Shown: in pieces, positions 53,531-63,408 of the stretch
Layout of the letters: each line of letters opens with the position of its first letter
Position numbering within the stretch: position 1 is the first letter of the stretch
Origin: Neoarius graeffei
Taxonomy: Eukaryota; Chordata; Actinopteri; Siluriformes; Ariidae
Direction of reading: 5' to 3'
Assembly (NCBI RefSeq): GCF_027579695.1
Contig: NC_083589.1
Coordinates: 34,956,835-35,020,834 of the forward strand
DNA: 64,000 bases
Notes under the pieces: generated by a model
Database searches by the model: none
The model's input: the letters and a program-made list of their open reading frames with translations, nothing else
What the model was told of the DNA's origin: nothing
Program-made: the position numbers and the translations under genes

Positions 53531-55332
53531 TTGCTTCCCAGAATGTATAGGGTCTAAAAGATATAACCATGCTATATATGCTTTTAGGGTATAAGATGTT
53601 TAGATAGAGTCACAGCAAATGCAGCCAAAGGTTATGCTAATACTAGCTCTGGATTTGTCTGATACAGAAAGGGCTAGTACACTGAATAGCTGCCTTTAAA
53701 TAACACTGACGTCTGCATCGGGCTAGCAGGGTGTGCTTACGGGGCTCTGACATAAGAACCATGTTTTTCCATTTGCTTTGACCCATTTTCTTCTCTGTCT
53801 GTGTGTTATCTACATGCTATCGAAATTAAAAATTCTGTATAGACACTTGAAGTTGAGGAGTGCCTTTTTTGGGGTGAACAGTTTATAAAAGCAACAGTGT
53901 TGACATTTTATGCACTAGTCCAGACTAGTTTATCTATGGATTTGAACTGTATGTGTGACTAATCTGGGCCCAATATATTGTGCTTTGTGTCTGATACTTC
54001 AGAATCCTACAAAATCCTAACCAAAAGTAATCTTTTGTGTGTTGATAATATTCTTGCATTTGCTGACTCTGATGTACACTATAATAACAGCTGCCTAGAT
54101 TATGAAATGTACACAGTCATTTAGCAGTTGCTTAAGTCATTGTGAGTCTGTACGTTGACTTGCGTTTCGTTATGCTGTTCATCTGATCTTTTTACTGGTG
54201 GTGCTGCCCCCTAGTGAACAACCAGACAACATCAAAGTAATCAAACATTTTCTAAGGACAAATAATATCATGGAATCGTGTCCTATAGGACATCCTAGAC
54301 TAATCCTATTAAAATTACTTACACCTGCTTTTGTGATAGATTTTTTTTTATTATTATTATTCCTATTATTTCATGACAAGTAAACAGCTGTTGTGCAGCA
54401 GGCAGCTTTGAAGCATCACAGCTCCCAGGTCCTCAATTCAATCCTGAGCTCAGGTTTGCTGTTTGTGTGGAGTTTGTATGCATGTTGTGGGTTTCCTCCT
54501 GGTTCTCACCACCTTTCAAAACATGCAGGTAGGTGAAATGAGTCCAATTTCCGAGTCCATGTGCACGCACGCTTGGTGCAGTGAAAAAGCATCCCTTCCA
54601 TAGTTTGCTCCCACCTCATTCCCATTCTTCTCAAGATAGGTGACCCTGACCAGGATAAAAGTAGAAGACAAAGATGAATGAAAACCCGAATATGAACGAG
54701 TTGACGATTTTTACAATTTTAAAATCATGATCGTATACGTAAGCGCTGCCTGTAAAACTGAAATACAACCTTGTTTAAAACAGGCTCATTTTGAATATGC
54801 ATGATCTAGCTTTTAACAGGCAGAATAAATAATCCTCTCATTTCTACACGAGAAAATGTGCTGTGCATGTACTCTAGCATTTTATTGTGCAAACCATTTG
54901 TAAGGACAGACTTCAAATACTTTACATATATACTGTATAATACTATAAATACTGTAAAAGAAATATTTAGACAGTGTAGCTATAAAATATATCTTTAGAA
55001 GTAATATTTTCCCAGTGACAACTTCAGAAAATGTACACGATTATAACTGGGAATCTTAACTTTTACAAATTTACACCGTTTCTAACCGGGTGAATTTTGT
55101 GTATATATACATACTGTGTGTATGTGTGTGTGTGTCCAAGTGTATTTATTTGTTTATTTATTGTGGCAGTGGAAGCATGGTCAAGCATCAGTTGTAGATG
55201 GAGGAGAGGAGGCAGGTAGGACCAGCAGGTAACATGGGATGAGTCTCACCTGTGTTGGTTTACCAGCAGTTTAGTTATTTACCAGCAGTTTATCCTTGTC
55301 CTTTGTGTGTTTGCAGAGAGAAGCCAGTAACC

Positions 55333-55364
<32 letters not shown>

Positions 55365-55870
55365 CTGAACAGCCCAGTGTCGTGTGCATGTGTGTGTGCG
55401 TCAAGTGAAATCAAGTCACTGAAAAGCGAATATAAGAGAAAATAAAATGCACCTTGAGTTGTCACCAGCCTGACTCCCATTTCCTTATTTCCTCCAGACT
55501 GTGAGAGTAGTACAGTTATCTACAGATATTATGTTTCTCAAAATGTCAGCATACATAATTAAAATATTCAGAAAAAGATTCTTTCATGTACTCATACTAC
55601 ATACTTTCTGCAACATGATCAAGTCACACAACTGCATACTGAAAAAGGCATGAGCATGTAGTTTGGCTGAGTCTTTTATACATTCATTATATTATACTCT
55701 TATATTCATTTCATGATTTGAGCTAAACGAAAAGAAGAAATATAAGTGCTGTGCTTTGTCCAGGGTCCTTTTCTATAGTGTCCTTAATTTTCAGGTGGCA
55801 TCAGACAGAAGCTTCACCCATTGTTCCTGCTTGGTAGTGTTGCCGATCTAAATGGTTGTCCTCTTTGGCT
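53531..55870. other. Intergenic gap between the two convergent genes
   Basis: No coding signal was found. The stretch holds a worn SINE-like copy (about 54405-54665, ending ctgaccaggataaaag), a short TG tract near 55110 and an AG tract at about 55337-55364. The rest looks like unique AT-rich sequence, part of which may be 3' UTR of either gene. Confidence 0.5.
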
Positions 55871-55873
55871 TCT

Positions 55874-56175
55874 TCACTGGGCTTTGTCATTTTGTGCCAG
55901 CGCTGTAGAAGACAGGCAGTGTTTCTGAGTGCTTAGCCTTACCATGTCAACACCTTGTACAAATACATTAATGTGATAAGGTTGATCAGATGATAAAGCA
56001 GCCTTGCCTGATAAATGCTTCCCTTGATCTTGAAGAACATGTAAATTATATATCCAGGAATGAGCAGCATAGAGGAGAGAGACATGAGCCAGCCGATGCC
56101 CTGTCCCCAGCCTGGGAACACATACTTGCCCATTGTCAGAGGGGTCATCTCTATTGCACTGAAGGTGAAAACCCC
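55874..56175 (-). CDS. slc6a1l: GABA transporter last exon (TM12, cytoplasmic tail) with apparent frame change
   Basis: The exon starts after gtgtgtag with [20 protein letters not shown] and continues through TM12 ([17 protein letters not shown]) to KIKGSIYQ. In the same frame it then reads a hydrophobic tail and stops at 55939-55941. A different frame in the same bases reads [13 protein letters not shown], resembling the GAT-1 tail (IQVMVQ..DIVR), and stops at 55874-55876. So a frame change appears to lie near 55980-56015. It could be a real truncating change, an assembly error or an unrecognised splice. Confidence 0.75.
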
Positions 56176-57888
56176 CTACACACACGAAACATACACAATG
56201 GTCGTTTTTTTTTTCAGCAAGCTTCAATTATCGGTCCTCGGTTGGATCAAGCCGGATAACAATTTTTTAAAATGTGCATGGTGTATAAATAATGGGAAAA
56301 GATCCACATTTGATTTCCCACCTCTATAAACCAGAGTGTTTGATTATCTTTCATGTTCAGACACTTTTTTCATACCAAACAGATTGATGGGGTGAAGTAG
56401 AGCCAACAGAGTTTCCACCAGCCACATGGACGATAGCCAATCATCTCCTCAATATTTCCATAGAACCTCTCTGCTCCTTCAGTTAGAGAGAGAGAGAGAG
56501 ATCAGAAGGCACAAATTATGCCATCTTATAATTAGCGTTATTTTGTATTTTTGCCTAATGGTTAGAGAAACAGCTTTGAGACCAAAAGGTTGCCAGTTTG
56601 ATTCCCTGGACCAGCAGGAATGGCTGAAGTGCCCTTGAGCAAGACACGTAACCCCCAACTGCTCCCCAGGCTGCTCTGGGTATGTTGTACATCACTCTGG
56701 ATAATAGTGTCTGCTAAATGGCATTAATGTAATGAAATGAAATGAAATGTCATTTTTAACTGTCCAAAAATGCTCTTGTAATTGGTAGTGCTTTTAAAAT
56801 TAAAAAAAAAAATGCATTCAATATTTTTAAAATATAATGTCAGAGTTTTCAATCTGAGCAGCTCATTCCAACAATAATAATCATGGGAAGCATTTTAAAA
56901 AGAAACTAATAGCATTTGTCCATATGTTCAACATCTCACTGTTGCACATAATAAACTTGTGTCCCAGAACAACTGGTATAAAATTGCTAAAAAGTTTACA
57001 TGTTTCAGCATGGAAACCTGATGAACAAGGATGTTTCTGCACTTTTAATTGTCCACATAAAATATCTATTTTGCATGAAAAATATTAATATATTAATTTA
57101 TTTAACAACTGACCTTAGACCACCATTATAAATGAGTTTACATCCAACTAACCCTAGGTTGGATTTAAAAACACTGGAGTGTTCCTTTAATGTTCAAGAG
57201 AGATATACCATAAAGCCAGGCTATGGCGACTGTCTCAAAGAAGATGAGGAAGAGGACGCACATCCCACTGGCTGAGTAGTAGTCAAACAGCTTGAACACA
57301 TACAGGCCACCCTGAAAGATAACATGAACCAAGAAACACACGCACACATGCACACATCATAAAGTTAAGGCTTAAGTTATGATTTCCATTCACCTTAAGG
57401 TGCAGAGTTTTGTGGGAACTCAACCCAGGTCAATAACATAACCAGACATAATACAAATTGTGTACTGTTGTGCTTTACCTGTGTGATGTTGGACAAGCCA
57501 ATGATGAATGATATAATGCAGACCATAAGGATGAATAATTTCTTCCTTGTCATTAGGATGGTGGGATATTCATCAACCAAAGCTGTTATGAAACCTTCCA
57601 CAGTACAAAACTTTGGAGAAATAATAGACCATTAATTTAATTTGACGTCCATATACAGATCCCTGATCCACTGAGGTCTAAATTATTCTTGGTGCTATAC
57701 AGTATACTGAGAATTTCTAAGTCATATAATATATCTAAACAGCTTTTTCAAATAATAAAAAACAATTAATTTTACCTGACTGTCTAGTCCAAGCATCAAA
57801 AGCATGGAGAAGAAGAGAATGGCCCACAGAGAGGACATGGGAAGCTGAGTCACAGCCTGAGGATATGCCAGGAATGCCAAACCTGGAC
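55874..57888 (-). CDS. slc6a1l: GAT-1-type sodium/chloride-dependent GABA transporter, C-terminal five exons, partial
   Basis: SLC6 GABA transporters remove GABA from the synapse with sodium and chloride (family knowledge). Exons read leftward: 57776-57888, 57479-57610, 57209-57311, 56376-56476 and the last from 56175 down. All have GT/AG borders and matching phases. They encode [71 protein letters not shown], and [20 protein letters not shown] with the final membrane helix. This is GAT-1 (SLC6A1) rather than GAT-2/3 or BGT-1 in type. Substitutions at many positions conserved in true GAT-1 suggest the third fish copy, slc6a1l, but slc6a1a/b cannot be excluded. Earlier exons lie beyond 64000. 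The C-terminus has an apparent frame change, described separately. Confidence 0.88.
56376..56476 (-). CDS. slc6a1l: GABA transporter exon (TM10-TM11 loop)
   Basis: This 101-nt exon follows an AG-rich tract and aactgaag. It encodes [18 protein letters not shown], then [15 protein letters not shown], and ends TTTG before gtatgaaa. It corresponds to the loop NRFYDNI..MVG.RPC.WWKLCW of GAT-1. Confidence 0.9.
56555..56748 (+). repeat. tRNA-derived SINE in a transporter intron
   Basis: The sequence has a Pol III A-box-like start (cctaatggttagag), a B-box-like gtttgattccc, and the body agtgcccttgagcaagacac followed by cccaactgctccccag. It ends in a (gaaat)n tail. Related copies lie at 17812 (+) and 42024 (-). 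Confidence 0.7.
57209..57311 (-). CDS. slc6a1l: GABA transporter exon (TM10)
   Basis: This 103-nt exon starts after tatctttcag with [17 protein letters not shown] and ends TTTATG before gtatatct. It encodes TM10; the closing split codon becomes glycine with the next exon. Confidence 0.92.
57479..57610 (-). CDS. slc6a1l: GABA transporter exon (TM9 region)
   Basis: This 132-nt exon, 44 codons in phase 0, starts after tttctccaaag with [16 protein letters not shown] and ends SNITQ before gtaaagca. FCTVEG and TALVDEYP are near-identical to mammalian GAT-1. Confidence 0.92.
57776..57888 (-). CDS. slc6a1l: GABA transporter exon (TM8 and following region)
   Basis: This 113-nt exon follows aaacattcag and ends GACAGTCAG before gtaaaatt. 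It encodes [20 protein letters not shown], then [18 protein letters not shown]. The LGLDSQ stretch lies in the region that contributes to sodium coordination in SLC6 proteins (family knowledge). Confidence 0.92.
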
Positions 57889-58290
57889 CTGAATGTTTAC
57901 AACCATGCAGTCAAATCAGACTGAACTTTGAAGTCTCTACCTTAGAAACCTCCTGTGAAATATTTGAAGATGTGTATACCTTTGGCCCTGTCTTATGTCT
58001 ACTTCAGAAATAACTCCAATGTGATGTATGTAGCTCTATGTTGCATTAACCCAGGCCATCTTTTTAAATTTTATGGCAAAGCAATTGTAAAACATCTACT
58101 TATCTTGGTTATTGTATAATTGTATAATAATATAATTGTATAATTATGGACATACAGACATAAAACCCCTTCCTATGCCTGAGGATCCTTCTGATGATGA
58201 GTAATGTGATAAGGAATTAATCTTTGTTATTTAATAATTACAAATCAAGTCATTTAATAAATACATTTATTTTACTTTGTTACTCTGAGG
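57889..58290. other. Transporter intron, no recognisable feature
   Basis: This is AT-rich intron sequence upstream (in gene sense) of the 57888 exon. I see no coding signal or named repeat before the TTAA-flanked transposon. Confidence 0.5.
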
Positions 58291-58507
58291 TTAAAGGAGA
58301 TACACAGAACCTTTATTTTTAAATACATTTCTGAGTGGATAGTATCTCCATCCTTGACTCTTGTATGCTGCATAAATGGGGAATAAAAAAATATATATTT
58401 TTGAGAGTTAAAATCAACCACAAAGTTGGCATTCGAGCTGCCCCACTGAGCCAGCCAGCCCTGAGTGCATAACGTCACTGCGGTAACCAGTTTTAAGGCC
58501 AAGGCCC

Positions 58508-58786
58508 TTGACAGCTATAGACCAAAGCCAGACTCGGCAGGCGAGAGTGGTTGCAATGGCCTCTTCATTCGGATTTATTGGACATTCTTTGGATTCCTCA
58601 GATAGTAATACATCTGACTGTGATAGTCCTGAAATTGGAGTGTGTGTACATGCTACTGCTATACACGTAGAACCGTATCAGTTCGAACCATCGGAGAATG
58701 AATCCAATAGTAACACGGAGGCCCCCACCTTACAAAATAAAGCCAGAGAACAAGGCCATCTAGAGAACTGGATAGAATTGAACTGA
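58508..58786 (+). pseudogene. Second ORF of the Kolobok-like element
   Basis: It reads MASSFGFIGHSLDSSDSNTS, then IHVEPYQFEPSENESNSNTE, and ends HLENWIELN. The acidic YQFEP stretch resembles the N-terminal part of multi-copy fish proteins with a P2X7-type cysteine-rich C-terminus; that domain is absent here. It runs opposite to the THAP gene. Confidence 0.5.
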
Positions 58787-59341
58787 CAGTTTCATGTGAC
58801 TCTCATTAAAACAGGATAAGCGTTGCAACTTATGCAACATACATGTACTTGCAGGCATTTTCACTGATAAAACGTAAAAGGCTAATTAAATAATCAGATG
58901 AACTGAGACAATCACATTCTGAAGCAAATTAAATAATCTTATTTCCAGTAACTTAAATACACAATACAAGTTACATGTATTAATCTAAATGCAGGTAAAC
59001 AATGAGTGTTGTTGTTATGTAACCAAATGAGAGTTGGAGCTTACCCGTCTATGTTCTCGCTTCTTGAAGGCCGACCTTGTGGCCAATTGTTTTGAAACAA
59101 TCTGACTTTCAGTTCTTCGTTCATTCACTTCTTCCATGTAAGGGCGAGATATTGCTGCTGAGGCAAACATATCCAGCGGGGGAAGAAAAAAAGAAGCATA
59201 TCCAGTAGAGAAATATGATGACTGTTTCACTCATTCTCCATTTTCTCCATACTGAGTACTCCGCCATTACTGCTCGGCTCACACTCTGGGAGAACTGGTG
59301 CAACTGAACTTACTTTCCTTTTCTGGTAGTTTTCTTTTCCT

Positions 59342-59548
59342 TTAATTGTTGGTACTGCACCCTCTTTCAATACAGGCCAACGCTCCTCGACAGATCAGAG
59401 GTTTCGTATGAGTCATCAGTAAAATGTGCAGAGCAGAGGAGAGACGCGTCCAAATCTTTGCAGTTTGAACATTCTTGGGCCATGAATGCAACATAAATCC
59501 ACCTTCTGTCGTGTTGCTGCAACCGCCAACAACACATCTACGTGGCAT
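59342..59548 (-). pseudogene. THAP-domain N-terminus of the Kolobok-like element
   Basis: MPRRCVVGGCSNTTEGGFML, then HSWPKNVQTAKIWTR, matches the start of a THAP finger (CxxxxC, hydrophobic-HxWP, W). The closing CxxH is not seen in this frame, so it is incomplete or spliced. Confidence 0.7.
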
Positions 59549-60010
59549 GGAGATAAATTAGCTCAAAATGGAAGATCGAAGTTGCAGTTAGCTCTGTGTT
59601 TTAGTATAGCAAAAATGGTGATGTGCCCGATAGCCTTACCATGGTGATGTCACAGATGTCAAGGTCATTCACTCAGACCGCTACCTATATGAATCATTTT
59701 AATCGTAAAAATTACGATATTAGATTTATTCTTAACGCTTAAAACTATTCCTATGCCATTCTTGAGGTCTCAAGGCATTTATAAACAAAAAGTGAGGCCA
59801 TGGTTCTGGTATCTCCTTTAATATGACCAAAAATGTGATTTAGTTAGAATGTAACATAAACTCAACACACAAACATATTTTATATATGGGAACCACAGAA
59901 GGAGCGTTCTCATCGCGGTCCCTGTCAGGCAACTACATTACCTGCGAATCCTTCTACCACACCACTGCTGTTGTTAAAGCTACAACCGCTACAACTTCGC
60001 CTCGACCATC

Positions 60011-60688
60011 ATGGCGACAAGCGGCCAACTGGTTGACAAAGCTCAGCGTCATCCACACGGGTCCTTGTCAGGACCGGCACTGAGCATCATCTCATTCAAC
60101 ACGGAAGGCCTTACTGGAGCCAAGCAAGATCTCCTGGCCGAACTGTGTGTAATAAACAATTGTGATATCCTGTGTCTCCAGGAGACACACCATGGGCCCA
60201 CAAGATCTCGCCCATGCATCAATGGTATGACCCTCATAGTGGAGAGACCACATGACCAGTATGGAAGCGCCATCCTTGTACGTCACAGGCTGAATATTGA
60301 TAAGTTCTCTCTGTCTGACAGGAACAACATTGAAGTCCTGTCCATTGATCTCATGGGAATCAGTGTAAGCTCGGTCTATAAACCACCAGCAGAGACATTC
60401 AACCTCCCAAGGGAAGTCACCGATGGCCACCTCAGTATAGCAATTGGAGATTTTAACAGCCATAGCACCACCTGGGGCTATCGGCAAACCAACGAAGATG
60501 GCGACCTCATTGAAAACTGGGCTGATGTAAACCAGATGTCTCTCATACATGACCCAAAACTTCCAGCCTCCTTTAACAGCTCTAGATGGAGACGTGGATA
60601 CAACCCTGACCTGGTGTTTGCCTCCAACACCATTGCTAGTCAATGCGAGAAGGTAGTGTTGCACCCAATCCCACACTCCCAACACTGA
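60011..60688 (+). pseudogene. LINE endonuclease domain
   Basis: Motifs run ISFNTEGLTGAKQDLLAELC, CDILCLQET (catalytic glutamate), SVYKPPAE and AIGDFNSHSTTWGY (GDFN motif), then YNPDLVFAS. The frame stops at 60686-60688 (HSQ-H then TGA), but the following bases continue in frame as PIALRVNAVIV, the expected end of the domain. A single substitution therefore truncates it. Confidence 0.88.
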
Positions 60689-62634
60689 CCAATTGCGCTC
60701 AGAGTAAATGCAGTCATTGTACCACAAACAGTCCCCTTCCAACAGCAGTTTAACCTGAAGAAGGCTAACTGGGAAAAGTTCGCCGACGACCTGGACCTGT
60801 ACATCCAGGATCTACCCGCACTGCCCATACACTATGACACCTTTGTCAAAATGATAAAGAAATCCTCACGGCAAAACACCCCCCGAGGCTGCCAGACAAA
60901 GTACATCCCAGGCCTGAATGAAGAGTCTAAGGCACTGTATGACGAATACGTTAATCGCTTTGAGTCCGACCCATTCAGTGCAGAAACACTTGAGTGTGGA
61001 GACTTACTCACAAGAATAGTCATGGAAAGTCAACAGAGGCGATGGCGGGAGTTCGTTGAATTGACTGATCTGACCCATAGCAGCCGGAAGGCATGGAAAA
61101 CAAATTGGATCCTTGGAAATGAATACACTAAAGCCCAACCAGTGCCACAAGTCACTGCAGATCAAGTTGCTCACCAACTTCTTGTGAACAGCCAAGGAAA
61201 CCCCAACCATCATCCCCAAAGAGCCAAGCTCCCCAAAGAAGATGTTATGAGCTCTGAAGAAACCTCACTTTTCATAAGACCCTTCAGCATGGATGATCTA
61301 CACAATGCCATCAAGGACATGAAAAACAACAAGGCAGCTGGACTTGACGACATTCTATGTGAGCAGATCAAACACTTTGGGCCTCTCGCACTTCAGTGGC
61401 TGCTTGACATGTTTAACCAAAGCCTGAGCACCAACAGGATCCCCAAGATTTGGAGGAAATCTAGAGTGATCGCCTTATTGAAACCTGGCAAAGATTCATC
61501 CATACCCAAGAACTACAGGCCGATCTCTCTGCTATGCCATACAGTACATACAAACTCTTTGAAAGACTACTACTCAACCGCATTGCACCATTTGTGGATG
61601 AGCTCCTCATTCCTGAGCAGGCTGGCTTCAGACCTGGAAAGTCTTGTACCGGCCAACTCCTGAACCTCACACAGTACATCGAGGACGACTATGAGAAAGG
61701 CCTGATCACGGGAGCTGTCTTTGTGGACCTCTCCACAGCATATGACACCGTGAACCACAGGATCCTCACCAAAAAGCTCTTTGAGATAACGAAGGATGTA
61801 AAGCTAACTGAACTGATCCAGAACCTACTATCAAACAGACGGTTCTTTGTAGACCTCAATGGCGACTGTAGTAGATGTCTAAGGCAGAAAAACCGCCTCC
61901 CTCAAGGCAGCGTCCTCGCTCCCTTGCTCTTCAACATCTACACCAATGACCAACCAGTACATCCCGACACTAGGAGATTCCTGTTTGCTGATGACCTCAG
62001 CATTGGTGCACAGGGAAGGACCTTCAAAGAAGTAGAGAACACTCTCAGTGATGCCCTCATAGTCCTCACCCCATACTACGCTGCAAACCACTTGCGAGCC
62101 AACCCTGACAAAACACAAGTGAGCGTCTTCCACCTGAAAAATAGGGATGCAGACCGGTATGATGGCAGGGCTAGCACCAATAAGCCAGTCTACCTTGGCG
62201 TCACCCTAGACAGGACCCTCTCATACAAGAACCACATCCTGAACACCAAAATGAAAGTGGGTGCCAGGAATAACATCCTTAAGAAGCTTGCAAACACTAA
62301 CTGGGGCACAGATGCCAGTACTGTGCAAGCCACAGCTCTTGGACTGTGCTTCTCTACTGCAGAGTATGCAGCCCCCGTGTGGTGCAGATCACCGCACACC
62401 ACAAAGCTGGATACAGCCTTGAACTCAGCTTGTAGAGCCATCTCCGGCTGCCTACGCTCCACTAGAGTTGACGACCTATACCTGCTGTGCGGTATCGCTC
62501 CCCCACACATTAGAAGAGCCGTGGCAGCACAACAAGAGAAACTCAAACAAGAGACCGATCCACATCATGTACTCTATCTGCATGCTCCTGCACAAAAGAG
62601 ACTTAAATCGAGACAGCTTTCTGCACTCAGTTGA
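60689..62634 (+). pseudogene. LINE reverse transcriptase domain
   Basis: Linker and RT blocks: MKNNKAAGLDDILCEQIKHF, RVIALLKPGKDSSIPKNYRP, then a frame shift near 61535 (a short extra acagt-like insertion), EQAGFRPGKSCTGQLLNLTQ, AVFVDLSTAYDTVNH, LPQGSVLAPLLFNIYTND and the catalytic FLFADDLS. It ends near AAPVWCRSPH and the thumb region. A second shift near 62560 leads into the zinc-knuckle frame. Confidence 0.88.
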
Positions 62635-62992
62635 ACCACTCAGTGGTAGTGCAGAGTCACAGAGGATGGCCATGTGGTCTCACCACCTCCAGACAGCACC
62701 ACATAAACTCACCATCACCCCGAAGGAATCCTTTCCTTCAGTAGCTGGGGAAGCATGGCCAATTTGGTCATGTCTCAACCGCCTTAGAACAGGCACAGGA
62801 AGATGCAAGACCCTCATGGAAAAGTGGGGTCTCATTTCAGATGGACAAACGGCATGCAATTGTGGGCAGGAGCAGACCATGAGACACCTTCTTGTCTGCC
62901 CCTTCCTGCCTGAACCTTGCACCGAGGAAGATCTGGAAGCTCTGACCCCCAGAGGAAGGGCGTGTGTGGAGTACTGGAGTGGGAGAGTGTAG
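62560..62992 (+). pseudogene. LINE C-terminal zinc-knuckle region
   Basis: In the shifted frame: LNRDSFLHSVEPLSGSAESQ, LNRLRTGTGRCKTLMEKWGL, then CNCGQEQTMRHLLVCPF, a CxC..H..C cluster typical of this LINE group, ending YWSGRV and a stop at 62990-62992. Confidence 0.8.
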
Positions 62993-63013
62993 CAGACTGA
63001 GGTGGTGACCCGA

Positions 63014-63027
63014 GAATAATAATAATA

Positions 63028-63099
<72 letters not shown>
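63014..63099. repeat. (AAT)n followed by (TA)n tail of the LINE
   Basis: About six AAT units lead to about 32 TA units. It begins where the LINE coding ends and marks the LINE's 3' tail, probably expanded later. Confidence 0.9.
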
Positions 63100-63102
<3 letters not shown>

Positions 63103-63408
63103 CTTTGTTATAGATTTCTATTTGATGACTTCTACATTATCGAGTCGGTACAAAAACATTTTAGAATCCAAACATTTGTTTTCCAGCACAAAATCAAATG
63201 TTACAGGAAAAAAAGGTTGTATCTGAGCAGCATCTTACATAAGAGATTTAAAAAAGAAAACATAATGAAGGCTACTGGGTTTTGCTGCAAAATTAAGAAG
63301 CGAGTGTGACAGTCAGAGTGTCCAGAAGAACTGTAGCTGGTTCTGTAAGGTGCTCAGTAAAACCTACAGCTCATTTCCGCATAAAACTGCACTCATTGTA
63401 CCTGAGAC
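63100..63408 (-). mobile_element. Partial inverted copy of the short Tc1-like element at 26299
   Basis: gaactttgttatagatttct to gtacctgagac follows, in inverse orientation, the part of the 26299-26860 element from about 26815 down to 26485, at high similarity. It is cut on the right by a hAT end at 63409. Confidence 0.75.

Larger units (their letters stand above)
58295..59817 (-). mobile_element. Kolobok-like DNA transposon with THAP gene remnant
   Basis: TTAA lies at 58291-58294 and 59818-59821. The left end is AGGAGATACACAGAACC and the right, inverted, AGGAGATACCAGAACC. TTAA target, AGG start and a THAP-domain ORF together fit the Kolobok superfamily. A THAP start is encoded leftward from 59548 and a second short gene rightward from 58508. 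It lies inside the transporter intron. Confidence 0.82.
59880..63030 (+). mobile_element. Non-LTR retrotransposon (LINE), nearly complete polymerase
   Basis: An AP endonuclease, a reverse transcriptase and a C-terminal zinc knuckle are read in order, followed by an (AAT)n/(TA)n tail from about 63014. No separate ORF1 is seen, and the 5' end, just right of the TTAA element, may be truncated. The motif set is of the Jockey/CR1 supergroup. One stop and two frame shifts inactivate this copy. Confidence 0.88.

Noticed and set aside
60092..60742. A 216-codon minus-strand frame
   Set aside because: Antisense shadow of the LINE endonuclease; no domain of its own.
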